Shown here in pieces: positions 1 to 14,200 of a DNA stretch of 64,000 nt. How positions within the stretch are numbered: position 1 is the first letter of the stretch; every line of letters begins with the position of its first letter. The DNA is taken from the NCBI RefSeq assembly GCF_037975245.1, contig NC_092562.1, positions 1,026,501 through 1,090,500 of the forward strand. Reading direction: 5' to 3'. The translations under genes were made by a program, and so were the position numbers. The notes under the pieces were generated by a model that worked only from the letters and a program-made list of their open reading frames with translations, did not search any database and had not been told where the DNA came from. This stretch comes from Apostichopus japonicus (Eukaryota > Echinodermata > Holothuroidea > Aspidochirotida > Stichopodidae).

Positions 1-27
1 TTTTCGTAGTTTAATGTGAAGTATGGA

Positions 28-1071
28 CAAGGGCGGCGGGAGCACTTTTAATCTGGGGGGGCGCCAACGTCGAAGGGCACTTTGCAGAAATTCGATTGGA
101 CTGATGCAGCCTGATATTTAGTACCCTTTACAACTCTTATTGTATCATCTTATTTGCGTATACATCACTCCATCAACGCCCCCCCCTCAAGGAAACAATG
201 CATACTAGCACTGCAATATCTAATGTGCAAATTGGGAAACAAGGAACAAGTTTTCTTTCGAGACAAAATGAGGTGAAATCATTATAAAGTCCAAGTCCCT
301 GCACACGCGATCGATACATGCACGAAAGCAAATGAAATATGTCAAAATACGAAGGATGGGGTAGGTTAAGGGATATTAAAACTATACTCATTATTCATAG
401 TAGGCTATAAATGGCTTCTGCTTATTACAAAGTCACAATGTAATATAGCAAGGCATTTTTGGAAATGCATTAGGACTTTGTTGGCAAATTGAATATGCAA
501 TATGGCACTCACCAGAATGTTAGAAGCCTTGTGGTAGTAAACATAGGTGTAGGAGGCGGGGGGGGGGCAACCCCCAAATTTTGTGAAAATTCGGGCAATA
601 TGCTGATAATTTTTCGGGCACCTACTGAAAGAAAAATAATTTGCTATGTGTTTTTCAATGGTTAAACTGATATAATTCTGATCATTATTATTGTAACGAC
701 TTTCCCAATAATTCTAACCAATATGGAAGGGTAATAACACGGCAAATGATTGTATGTTATTGGCATGCGATGTATAACCGAAGCATGCCTATTTGATATG
801 CAAATTAACATGTTGAACGTGCGCGGAGCACGTGAAAAATTTTGGTAATATTTTTCGGGCAAGTCGGTACAGCCCCCAAAATCAAATTGGGCTCCTACGC
901 CTATGGTAGTAACATTTAAAACTTCCCGAAATATTTCATTTGACGTGAGTTTCGCTTTGTAAACCCTTTTTTTATTTAGAAATTTTTATGTAGAAAAAGG
1001 GCACATTTTTAACCTGAGGAAAAGTGGGGGGGGCACGTGCCCCCTGTGCCCCCCCGGTTCCGCCGCCCTTG
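28..1071. mobile_element. Non-autonomous hAT-type element, 1.04 kb
   Basis: The ends read CAAGGGCGGCGG and, inverted, CCGCCGCCCTTG. The element is flanked by perfect 8-bp direct repeats AGTATGGA at 20-27 and 1072-1079. An 8-bp TSD with short TIRs is the hAT hallmark. G- and C-runs lie just inside each end. No transposase reading frame is present. A second element is nested at 542-905. Confidence 0.85.
542..905. mobile_element. Nested hAT-type MITE, 364 bp
   Basis: The left end is CATAGGTGTAGGAG and the right end is CTCCTACGCCTATG: TIRs of 14 bp with one mismatch. The flanks GTAGTAAA (534-541) and GTAGTAAC (906-913) match at 7 of 8 bases, fitting an aged hAT duplication. It sits wholly inside the element at 28-1071, so it is the younger insertion. 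It is non-coding. Confidence 0.7.
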
Positions 1072-1079
1072 AGTATGGA

Positions 1080-2075
1080 GATCAGTTACAATCAGTTAAG
1101 TTTAATTCCCACGTTTTAAACATAAGATCCTAGCATGTGTAAATATGATTTGCCTAATATTACTGTACTCGATTAAATATTTATTTCAGTATGCAAAACA
1201 GATGATGATTGAAGTTTTTGTGTTCCCTGCATTGCATTGGTATATTGTAGGTGACTGGCATAAGTACACAGTGTAAAGGGTTGGAGGTTTATCCTGCTTT
1301 AGTAGGAAACAGTTAAGCTAGATAGGTTGTAAGAATTCTGAGGTATTTGCCAATAGCTCCTTAAATTTGGCACAAGTCTTTGTAACATTAGATGGGCGTG
1401 CCCATGTGTTGGTTAATTGTAACTGTTGCATACAAATTACTGTTGGCATTGGTACATAATAATAGTCCATTGCTTTGCAATTATTTGTTCATGTGTACAG
1501 GAGTGTTTTAATAAATAAGTTGTATTCTTTTTCTTTAGTTACAATCTATAAAATAAGCAAATCTTTTTATTGTTGGTTGTGTGCATTTTGGACTATTAAA
1601 GTTTATATATGAAAGCTGCAATGGTGTGCCATTTTTGATATTGTCTCGTCCAGATGGGAATGAACTTTATTATAAGTTTGTCAGTGGCCATAACTTTTAG
1701 AATGGAAGATAAACTTTGGTATGGGAAACATGGTGGGTGGGATTTCATAAGCATTTAAAGCAGCCTTCCAATTTTTAATATCTCAGAAGCATTAAAGGAG
1801 CAATCCACATTTAAATAGTTTCTTGTTCACTCTCTAACATTTCCTGAGCGTGTTCCAATATTTAAAAGCTAGATTGTGATTTTATCAGGCATTGTCTTTT
1901 AAAAATTTGTATTGTATGTTTTACTTTATTACGGAGCTCGCTAGTTGGGAACACAATACAACCACTTAAAGAGAAAAGTTTCTGTCTACTCTTGATGTAC
2001 TTTATCTCTCCCTCCCCACATTGATTTCACCACCAGGATTCTGTAACCAGCTGGTCCTTTACAATTGGTTCCTAC
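1080..2075. other. Left-edge intron sequence, no exon recognised
   Basis: This stretch is AT-rich. I looked on the minus strand for an exon with the final PTP helix (Tyr-x-Phe-x-x-x-x-Leu) and saw none with a good acceptor. It is probably intron, with the terminal exon beyond position 1. Confidence 0.5.
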
Positions 2076-2211
2076 CTTCTTTCTCATCATGTGCTGGTGT
2101 TCATTTCTGAGTTTCTTGACTGTAGCAAAGATGTCCACTAGACCGGTTGCCCTTATACGCTCCATCTCGGACTGTACGGTCACAAAGACACCACTCCTTC
2201 CAAAGCCGTTA
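2076..2211 (-). CDS. Exon 29: PTP D2 P-loop, last exon seen
   Basis: This 136-bp exon completes [12 protein letters not shown]. The Cys-x(5)-Arg frame is kept, but Ala-Gly-x-Gly-Arg-Thr has become Asn-Gly-Phe-Gly-Arg-Ser. It ends HQHMMRKK, with Arg (codon 2082-2084) in place of the Q-loop Gln. It matches D1 exon 22 in length and phase. The donor is GTAGGA, so one more exon with the last D2 helix and the stop is expected. I do not find it in the 2 kb to the left. Confidence 0.93.
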
Positions 2212-5200
2212 CTGTTAAAATGTCAACAATGGATTAACTGATGCGATACATTGGATAAAGTTGATATCATCAATAAATATATACCACAAGGTATTTTTCA
2301 CACTTCAAGCTTAATATCTGATGTAGTGTTAACGATTAAAATGTTCAGTAGGACACTGTGTCCTATCTTTTTTCTAAATATACCAATTATGAAGTATTAG
2401 CTGAAAGTGTCACTCAGATGGCATTAATGGAACCTTCAACTCAATATTCATTAAGTAACTTATACATATATAGACTTTGTCGAGTTATAAAATGGACAAT
2501 TGTCACATTACAACATATACAGTGTGATGCATCCATACAATCATGGGAAGCAGGTCATTTCGCCCAACAACGCCAGGCATTTAATCAAGGGTATTGTTCA
2601 AAGCAGTTAGGTGTTTATCTAGTTCTACATAGTGTTAATTTAATGTTATACAAACAAAGGGGAATTGGTCTCCATAAAAAACTAACCCCTAAACACTGAT
2701 CAATCCTACCGACTAACAATTCCCAAACGTTTCCTCAATAAATTGAACAAAAACTATATATATAAAACCCGTCCGTAATAATGAAGTACTATATTTAATC
2801 AATGTAACCACTGTATCAATGTAACCACATATGTAATCACATATATGTAATCCATTTAGCCACGACAAGTTTCCTTAATATTCGGTTCATATTCCGTAAT
2901 GTTAACAATTCCCAAACATTTAATATCAAACCTATCAAACCTAACCCCTAAAACACTGATCCATCCTCAAGTTTCCTTAATATTCGGTTCGTATCCCGTA
3001 ACAATTCCAGTACCTTTCCTTACTGAAGTATCATATTTAATCAAGGATGGGCAAAATGACCATGCTGGTTGGGCGAAATGACCAGGCTGGTTGGTCGAAA
3101 TGGCAGTTGGGCGAAATGGTTGTTGGGCGAAGTGACCAGAAAGCCAATCATGAGGTCTCTACATATCCTTCACCTCTTATTGAACACCCTGCACATGGAA
3201 CACCTTTAATAGTCAATAGCCTATCAGCATCTAGGAAAATGCACATAAGTCTGCCTAACTATCTCCTTTGTCATTGCTGAGTATTTAGTCAGTCAAATAC
3301 ATCATTAATGGAACAGATAATTAAATAATGAATGAATGCATTTTGGCAATACATACATGCAGTGGACAACCAGTGGTTTCTCAACATTTGCTTCTTTCTG
3401 TAGTTTCTGTGCATCTGTGATGAGTCTTATTACAGCTTGAGGACTACCGTTTGGTGGCCACTGCTCTAACTGCAGATGAGTGACTGATATCACATTCTAC
3501 AGTCACGGAGGAATAAACCGGGAAAGAATGGATAAATCGAAACAAAGAATCCTAAACTCATTACATATTAAGTTTGCAGCCACGGAAGTAATATGCAACA
3601 ATTGACATGTAAAACAGAAAATATAATTACACAATTAAATCTCAATCTGATTTTGAATTATAAATATTCATTTCTAGATATATAGCTGTGCTATCCATTC
3701 AACTGATATTCCTATCTGATATCATAAAGCTTCATAGCGAAACTGCTCTTCACTAGCTGATAAAACGTTGAAGTTACAGATGTATTGTTCTTATAATGCT
3801 ACAGTTTAAAGCACTGCTTTGAAGTTTCCTGATCCTCTTGTAGACATTTTGCTGTATTTTTGTTAATATTCATTCAACCACAATGATTATCGGTTGTCAT
3901 GCATAACTGGTGGATAGAGCAAGATATTTGCGATTAACTGTCAGTTTAGGATGAAGCAAAAAGAGAACGTGGGGTGGGGGAATGAGAGAGGAGCAGGAGG
4001 ACAGGAGAGGGTTTGGAAGGAAAGCAATAGAAGGTCACTTACGGCGGAATCATTGAGAGTCACATCAAATGTCCGTTTAACATAGTCTGACTGTTGTTCT
4101 GTGGTAATGCAGGTTACAGTCATAATCCCATAATGTAAGCTACCACGATCAGGCCAGTACTGAACACAAGTCTGTGATGAAAGCAAATTTGATGGCATGA
4201 ATTAATTTCTTGAATATGCAAAATTTAGTAAATTGCTCAAAAAAAGGGTCCACATTTCCATTTAATATCATAAAGGATCATTGACAATCTCTATGAAATG
4301 CAAACCACAGCGGTTAAACTAGATGGAGGTGTTACCCAAGTACAAACTGTAACCATTTCTCCTCACAATATCCACAAATGACCTGAGTTAAATTTCTCAA
4401 GCCTAAAGAGGTCAATAAGCCAGTATATTCCCTTCAAAGCTATAACGACAACAACTGCAGTCCCAATTCTTACAATCAATTGAAAATAGACTAAATCTAG
4501 GTCATAATACTATGAAAGTTTGATTATGCAAACTATTAATGCTTGTCTTAAAGCCCCATTTATGTTTCTGAAGGTTTTAAGCATCTGTTGTTACATTAGT
4601 ACAAGTCGTAGCATTCTTTCAGTGTATTATTCACCATGGTGAGTGACATTAAGCTGCAAGGCCATGATATCTGTTTTCAGAATTATTAAACATGATTAAC
4701 AGGATATAATGCAATAGGTTTGCAAGTTCTATATAATTGCTTTTGACAACAACTGATATAAGTCTCTACTCATGTTTGGATTGAACAAGTTCAAACTTGA
4801 TATCTATAGATTACGGCTTGACAACAAGGCCAATTTATAGCAAATTTAAGTACTTAAAGCTTCAGATTCTTATACATCAATTACCTTGAGAGCAAAGCCA
4901 TGTTTTGTGCATTAACTAAATATATTATTGCTGTAACAGGATAATGCAAGAGTGCAGCATAATGAGTAATAATAATAAAGAATAAATAAATACTTAAAAA
5001 ATGAAATACACACAAACCAAATAAATAGTCATAATAAACAAACAATCAATCAATAAATATGCAGAAATTGAATAAGCCAGTATAATTATTTGCAAATTCT
5101 CAACAACGAGGCAATAAATGGCATTTGATGTTTCTTTATTTTGTGATATATGTTGGATTATCCTTCTGTGCCAAACCTACACCCTGACATCAGACAAAAG

Positions 5201-8200
5201 AGTATGCAAATGGTCAAAATTAAAAGCAATGACAGTTTCTTTACTTCAGGCATTGCTTAGTAGCATGGAATGGACATATGAGTCACTCTGTTTTATCCAT
5301 TTTATTACTATCTGCTTTTTCATTCGCTTTCACTTTCAGCTACTGTTAAAACAGGAGTGACTTGAATATTACGTGGCTTTGAACAAAATTTTTGGTATTG
5401 ATTTTATGAGTTAATTGAAGACTTTGCTAGCAGTTTCTCTGTTGTGAGCTTTCTCTGTTTCCCAAGCATAACTTGAAGGAAACTTATTTAACTTCATTGC
5501 TGCATTATATCGTAATTAACACATGAATGCACTCATCTTAAAATCAGCTTTTAGAGTTCGGTTATCAATTTGTGACAAACCTGCCTGGTATTACTCAAAA
5601 TAAGACTGCAATATATCACACTATAACATGGTCTGATTTATACCACTAAAGGAAGTTTAATGAGTATGAATGATCAAATTGTGTCAATCCTCATTTGGTC
5701 ATATTGAAAATTTATTGAATTGGTTAAAAAGTAACTTAACATTTACAAAATTTGGACGCTTCACTTTTTCAAATAAAAATTGGCTGGTCAAGTTAATGTA
5801 CTCTATCGATATAAGACTTAAGTATAAAACAATTAAAACTGGAATAAAATAAAAACAAGCTGTGTTGTTGTTTATTGGTCAATGAAGACATAGCCACACA
5901 TCTACAATAGGCAGGTATTGAAAATACTCTTTTTGGCATAAAACCAGTGCAGTCTGCAATTTACACTGTCCCTGCAGAGTACAACAGCTTACTGTGTCTC
6001 TGGTTTGTTATATATTAGACATGCAAACAAAGAGCTATACTTAGCAAAAATTGCCAACTGCAAGGTCACCAAACAATCATAAAGGTTCACAAAGTACATT
6101 GATCCTTTTCATTCAATGACTAAATGTGTATTACACTCTACACTATACACTAGAAGGAAGTGTTCAGTGTATATACATTTAATATATATAGCATGGTTGT
6201 TGTACTTGTAAGCTGCATATGGTTTGAGGAAAAAAAAATAAAACATGGAAGCCATGATGGAATAAGAAACTCATGACCAATAGGCTAAGTTTTAAAATAT
6301 TTCAAGAGAGTTGATTATAGATCTAAATATACTGTCAATTATGCCAGATTGAGGGTGAAGGTGTATGGTAAAGATATAGAATATAGCTAGCTACTCATGC
6401 ACTGGATATTTCTGAAGAAACTGAATAAGCAAAGTCCAGAAAGTTTTTGAATGTTTTGCTTGGATTTCTTATAACAAATATGTCAACAGCTTTCATTTCA
6501 AAAGACTATTTAAAAATGTTGCATTACAAATATCCAAGCTTAAGTTTCTCTCAAAGTTTGAAAATGTGATCTATCAGATCTTAGGTAAATGAATCTACTT
6601 TTATTATGGATCAGGCTAACTCTAGGAACATTTGTTGTCAGTTTTTTCCTGTATCTGTAATAAATAAGACTGTTAAGCTCCTTTAATAATGTGTCTGTAC
6701 CAATCCAGATCTGTGGCTGCTCTTAAGGTATATAGTGCCTTCATAGTTAAGTTGATGTATGCCTTGATGTATGCCTGTATTACTATATACCTGTCCATAG
6801 TAATTGTAAATAGAACTATTAACCTAAATTATGGTGACCTTCAGTCCTCAAAGACAAAACTCTCAGACTGAATAACATTGCCTCCATCCTGTCTCTCTAT
6901 TATTGTTCTGTATTACACATACACAAATACAGTTCAGGAAATTGAGTCACACAGTTGTTCCATAATATTAATGCTGTATGACAATGAATGTATTAATATA
7001 TACAGTACATGTTATGGCAGTTATGTCTAGTATTAGACAGGAGCATTAACTATGTGTGAAACAATGCCTGTACTGTTCAGGAGACTTACATAGAAAGGAG
7101 GAATTCAAGTTAATGTGTTGAGAAAGTTTTAAAATTAGACGAACAATTAAATGAACAATATAGTGAATGAGAGAAATAAAAAAGGCAAACTTTTAATGGT
7201 AAATCAATGAGAAGTGAATTTAGTTGGAAAATCAATGGTGAGATCTGATGGCATGGCAGAGATACCAAAAAATGAATTGACAAATGACCTCCCCTTCAGT
7301 CTCCAACAATTAAACACAGTTCATTTCCAACAAAATCACTTTTTGGGGGGCTATACATTTTCTGTTATTTTATCCCTTTTGTAACTTCCCAGCTGCGTGC
7401 AAATCAACACACCCTTTAACACTTTAAAGCAATTACACCATTCATGTGATGGGATATATAAATGCTCTGACAATCACTCGTACTGCATATATAGAATGTC
7501 AGTCTTGGAGGGCACATCTAAGAATTTTCTTTTATTTGATCAAACTGACAATGAGTTGTATAGAGCTGTTTAACTTAAAGATATAACAAAAACTGAACTC
7601 ACTCCTCCCTCCAATTTTGACAGAAATGTTTGCAATTGAATGATATCGAGTGTCAATTATTTCTTTGTGATGCCTGTTACGACCACATGAAAGATTGAAG
7701 CTATTGGCAAAACCTGTTAATATAATTTTATACTTGTATGCTGCCATCACATCCCATACAAATATATGTACAATGGGAAAATGAATCACGCTCTGCATTG
7801 TGACTTTTGTGAGGCTACAAGGAAGTAAGACTGACACATGTGTCAGTCAGTGCATGGAACTTATGCAAGTTGGTGAACAAATAAATGACTGAGTCATTTC
7901 AAATCATAACAAGAAGCAATAGATGTGAAGATTACACAAAGGTTTAGTGGGGAAAACAGCATGCATACATAGTATACCAAACAAAGTAGAGGGTAAAACT
8001 TGTCTTCTTACAAATGTTGCAGAACAGGCAAAATTTGACTACTCACCAAAACTTCTGTGTCCGTGAAGATGGTAAAAAGAAAGGGAATTTATGACAAAAA
8101 CAAAGGTGTTATCTTTCTTGGTATATGTGTAGCCAGCCTACAGGTGTCTTCCAACATTAAGTGGATATGCTCAATGCATACGTGCATGATGCATACACTT

Positions 8201-11200
8201 GGCTAAAGAGTCTTGGACTGTTTAAAACAATCCTGGGGTATTCTTAAACAGAGGCACAGCTTTGAGAGAAACAAAACACCCACTTTACAAGACTGATACA
8301 CCAAACCTGATAGTGTTGCCATGGCAATCATGCAAAAAGGTCAAATGAGCAAGACATCAGTGACACTGTCCTGTGTTTATAATTTGCCACATCATAGGTT
8401 TATGTATCACCTATAGGATATCTGCATATCAGCATGTATACAAGATTAGCTACTTTAGACAATTTTAAAAACTTTGATATTTTGCCACATAAACTTTAAC
8501 TCTCATATAATGCTTACTACTTTGGTGAAAGCATGACAATGTGATTTGTCAGTATAAACTAAGTCCCTCTGTTTGTCAAGCATGAAGTTACATCATCAGA
8601 CATGAAGTAGATTCCTTGATCCTGGGTTTCATCATTAATGCCAAACAACGAGCCTTTTACACTCTGTGAGCTGCATGGGCTTAAATTTATTTAGGATGGC
8701 TTTCACCTATCATACACTATACTGCCATCACATGCAGACCTTTACTGAGAGACTTAAAATTAACAAATTTTACAGTCAACGATTTGCTGAACACTTATAG
8801 AAAGTTGAACGACTTTTTGAGGATCTGCTTCAAGATCCATACTGGACCATCAAAGCTTTCAAATTGCCCAATATATTAAATACAATTTAAGCTTAAATGT
8901 ATTTAAAATATTAAATCATTTCAAAGTCATCATAACAGACTCCACAAGCTACAACATGACACTTCCAATGTAAGAAATGATGTAAAATTAATCATCATTA
9001 TCACCATCACCATCATTACAATTGTATTATGATTTCTAAGGTCATTTTGTTTAGAGTTGTGAATAACAGCAGGTTTACCTTGTCACTTCCATCTAGCTGG
9101 TTCAACATAACCACAGTACGACACTTGTGGTCATAAATCATCCTCCAAAAATCCTCAATGGTGTTTGGGAGAGGCGACTGGGTGGTGATGAAGGCATCTT
9201 TCTTCTCATAACTCTACAAGAACATCAAATTAATCACTTTAACTGGTAAGTATACTGTATGTTTACATAAAAATAATCAATTCATCTGTAAAGTATTTCT
9301 ATAATGTTGACATAAAAAGAATCAAATAAGACTACACAGTACCCTTCCTGTTTGTGTCTCTTTCAATGTTACATACATCAATATCATCTCTAAGAAAATA
9401 CATCACATCGGCGAAATTAAAAGGGGAAAAAACTTGGTCATAAACATTGTCAATCTATCGTAGCTTACACCTGGATTTTTGACAAGATGAATCTGTCAAG
9501 TATGAATTTAAATTTGAGTTTCTACATGATATTATAGAATCTTTGGTTTTCAAATTTGGTAAAATCTTGACCAGATTTCTGCTGACGATTTGTTTAAGTA
9601 TTTGGTTCATTAACATTAATTAAAAAAGTTTTTGTGATGAATCCAAAGTTTTAATACTAACAAAAGGAACCCTTGTTGAAGGAGGTGAATCCAACCTACA
9701 CAATTGTAGTTGTAATTTAAATATTCAGTAAATGTGTTTAAATATTTAATTTTCTATACTAATATTCATATTTTAATTTGATACTTAAATGAACTTTTTA
9801 CTAATTCATCTTCAAATTTCGTAATGTACTTTTGAATTTTTGACGTCCTTTTTATAAATATGTATATTTATACTGGAAATAAATTTTAAAAAAAATTGTT
9901 ACACAGACAGGATATTAACCACGTACTCTTACATTCCGATTGGATATTAATGTTAATCATTAAAACAATGTCCCATCTTTTTTTATTCAGTGATGTGTTA
10001 TTGACTCAAGAAGTAACACAGTAAGGAATTACCTTGACGAAGGAAGCATTGATGTAGTTATCAGGGTTACTAGGGCTGCTGCTGAGCATGAAAACTTTAC
10101 GTCTCTCAACTGGAATAAAAACAAGAAAATATGACAATCTATCCTGAGAGGAATGCACTTACTCTATAATCAAGAGAAACTTAAAGCAATGTAACTGCTT
10201 AACATTTTACACATGTGCCTCAATAAGATCACGTTATGAAAAGGATTAAATAGACACTCACATCTTGAATACTTTATAAACACACACAACTTTTCTTTCT
10301 TAGAGTTTGCTGAAATCTCTTTGAAGATGTTATGTTACATTCATCATTTTCTTTTAATTAGAAAAATAATACAAGACCATAAAGGTAGCAAGCTTTCTTG
10401 TCCAAATCATTCTATAAAATGCAGTCAAAGATATTCCTACTCTATTGCTAGGGTCAACTTTTTTGAGTTTCTTTCAATTTACTGCACCTATGTAACAGCT
10501 CACTCTGAAAACCTAGGACCAACAATGAATTCATATTTGTTCAATGAAACTGATTGTTCATAAGAAATACTGCGTAGAAAAACTGCATTGTTAATCTTCA
10601 CACTTAGTAACACAAAGCAAATATCAAGGTCTACTATGAAAAGCTTCTCACAGACTTGAAGTGGCACAATTTGAGTTATAAAATGAGATATGCATTGTTA
10701 GAATAAAAATAACATCAGGCAATAAGGTACAGTACAGTAGCTGTTTTACAATAGTACTGCAGCTACATTTATGGAACTGAGGAAAGCTGAAAAATTGGCA
10801 CATGTTTAAACGTGCATTTGTATTTAAATGTGAGCCAAAACAAGATGACTTACCAGGGACCATGTTACCAAATCGGTCTCTGGGGGCATGTTCTCTCGTC
10901 ATGCTCCCATCTGTCTCCAGTGAGTCTGTGGAATTACCTCTTGCCAAAGAGTCTTTGGTTCCCCCTGTCTTAATTGAGTCATTGGTAATGCTCATCTCCA
11001 TCTCAGAAAGTAACTGTAGGGACAAACGGATACCATGATAAGATATTACAGATCAGTAAAAGGAAATGCAGAGGCACAATTGACTTGTTACTATATGTAG
11101 ATGTGTACCATTGTCCTCTATGAGCCTTCTAATACAATTAAATACACAGAAATTACCAAAGCAATAAGTAAGAACCAAAGTTGTAGGACTTAAATTGTAC

Positions 11201-14200
11201 ATTTTACCTTCCACTAAATGGTTGAAATATTTAATAGCCTGAAACAACTTTCTGAAGTATTTTTTAATCATTCTGTTCAACTGCTTTTGTATATTTCATT
11301 ATTATATCTACATAGTTTTCCATTAGTGACTTTGTATCTGCACATTGTTCAGTTGTTAATGCAATCTCTACATATTGTATAATTTGTTATGCAATCATTA
11401 CATATAGTTTCAAACTTACTTGTTATACCATCTCTAGACGCTGTTTAACGTGAGATGCAATGTAACTTGTTATACAATCTCTCTACATCTCCATGGAAAG
11501 CTTGCATTGTAATAAGCTAATAAACAGTTTTGCCCTTCAACTTGTTCATGGAAGTTACAAATGTTCCAGGCTTTGTCCATGTAAGAAGCATATCTAACAG
11601 TTATGACCAACCTCTTGTGACATTAGAGGTAGTAAAAACCCTGCAACTCTCACCTCAAACTCTCTGAGAATTGCAGCTTTGTTGTCATGAACTTTGAAGC
11701 GAGACAAGATTTGAGATGAAATTTGACAATCTCTTGTCAAATGGAATTCATAGAGACAGGTGTGAAGGTACCGATACTGTTTCTGTGTAAAGATGAGAAC
11801 AAGTAATTAAATGATTCCTTGAGGAAATGTCAAAAGCAGAGAAACAGAATATCAGCAGACCAGATGCTGTGCAATAGATATTAACTTATTTGTTGCTTAG
11901 AAAAATCAGACATACACAAATTCACAGAGGTTTTAATGAAATCATAAAACTACATCGCTTACGAATCTAAAGGTTCCTTTGGAATGCCATGGTTTGGTTT
12001 GATTGACATGAAATAACCATTGAACTCCACAGCAAACAATAAGACTTTGGTACTCAATGTGAGAAATCCTCATACAGAATATGTGAAACATGTATCCAAG
12101 TTTTCCTTCTCTTGTGATTACAAAGTTTGCAGAATATGACTTCAAATGACCTTAGATCAACAACAAAAGAAGAATCATTTTTGAAAAGGAATACTACAAC
12201 TTTCAGTATCCCTTATATGTTTTGATGTATTTATTTTAGATCCTCCTGCAAGCAGGAACCTGTGAAGAAGCCTCATTGGCTTTTAAAAGCCGCAAGCTGA
12301 CCGAAGTCAGTCTCTGTAACTCTGTAACTGGACGACATGCATTATTCTTGTTAGTTATTAATTTATATTTCTAAACAAAACACTTGCATCTGGAGGAGAT
12401 ATTAAATGCATTTTACTATCAAGCTTAAGAGAGAGCGCCACCAAACCATGAGATGCTCTCAAACTTTCACCCACCCCTTTGCTCATACCCTATATGATAT
12501 GTTATCTATCCCCTTGATCAATGTCAACATTATTGGGTCAAAATCAGCAACACCCCTTCAAAAAACATTGGAAACTTTAATGGATTATACATCCATGTAC
12601 AAATAGTGTAAAGATTTACTGTTAACAATATCGTATTTCACATTTTTGACATAAAATGTCAAGCTATCTGTATTCCATTACAATGTACCAGTTTAATAGA
12701 TGTAACTAATCAATTTATCACATCAATCCTGCTATGCATCATGTCTTGTGCAAACATAATCAAATAATTGAAGAAGATAGATACATAAAGAACAAACTCA
12801 AAGATGAACTGATGAGATTGATGCTGAAAACTACACACTAGCTGACTATTGACAAAACTGTCTTTGTAAGAGCAGCAAAAAGTGGCTGGATGACCTAGCC
12901 TAGCAGAGAGATATTTTAGTCAGCTTCTCAGAAGAAACACAATATGCAAACGACAAACGTACGACTTTTCATTCACGGATTTACATTCATGAAGATAATA
13001 TGCAACAAGAGAACCAAAAATAAATGAAACATGATGTAGCCTAGACTAAGGGGCTGACCTCATCATCAAGTTGACTTTATTTATAGCAATAGGAATTTCC
13101 AAACTTTCAAGATTTACAAAGTTTACAGTTGTGAGAAATAGCGTAAAAGTGAAGACAACATTAGATGCTAATTGTGGATATTGCATACCTTGGTCTGGAT
13201 CATATTGACTCGATTCTCTCTCATCTTGTTGACAAATGCAAAGATGTCAATGTACTCCTTACTTTGAAGGACATCCATCATGGAAAGCAGACCTATGAAT
13301 GTTCCTGTACGACCGATACCGGCACTACAGTTGCGACACAAATATAACAAATTTATTACATTACATATTAAATGTAAAATGACAGAAAACTGACAGGGAA
13401 ATTTTAGACCATGGAAATGGACAAGGTAATTTATTGCTATCGTCTACTAGCCATAAATTTCATTGCTCTTTTCCAAGTATTTTTACGTATTTAAGAAAAT
13501 CAATGGAAATGTCTTTGCTCATATCAACTTTGTAACATCTCATTCCACTCTGGTGATGTCACGTTACTTATATGTAAAGTGATCACAGGTACGCCAAACT
13601 GAAAACATAATTCAAATCAATATACAAAAAAAAAATAATACTTCTGACAGGCTGATGTGCTCGACATATTCCTTAACGTTGGTGCGTTTTACAGCTGACC
13701 AGTCTTTAATTTTCTTTTGTTCTTTGCAATTTGATTATTATCAGCAAAGTTTCCAACTTGTACTTTGGAAAGAACATGGTGTTCTTGACACACAAACTTG
13801 TTGTCAAAATCTGCACTATCCAATTATCACTGGCTAAGGAAAAAATCTTGTAAACTTGTTCTTTTATGACACTTATCTGAATGTTCATTTTGTGGACTTA
13901 AACCATGACAATAACCAATTGTTCTCATATTTCTGTTGTATATTTATTGTAGTATCACAAAGAAGGAAGAACACAGAGAATGTAGCCCTTTTCAGATAAA
14001 TCTTACCTACAATGAATCAAAAGTGGTGTTTGTTTCTTGAAATGTATCAGCTTGCAATGTCTTGCAAACTCTACAAGACACATTGCATTGTCTGGAATAT
14101 CTTTGTCGGGCCATTCCTTGAAGTGTAACTGCTTAACTTCACGAATTGTTCCACCCTTGTAGGGGAAAATAAGCAATGTTTAAAGTTTCACAAATTAAAG

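Noticed and set aside
1986-2075. Read-through of exon 29 to a stop as the true C-terminus
   Set aside because: A good donor (GTAGGA) stands at the position where the D1 counterpart is spliced, and read-through would delete the last PTP helix.
2358-2699. 113-codon plus-strand frame
   Set aside because: It overlaps the boundary of an inverted-repeat element and shows no domain or coding bias.
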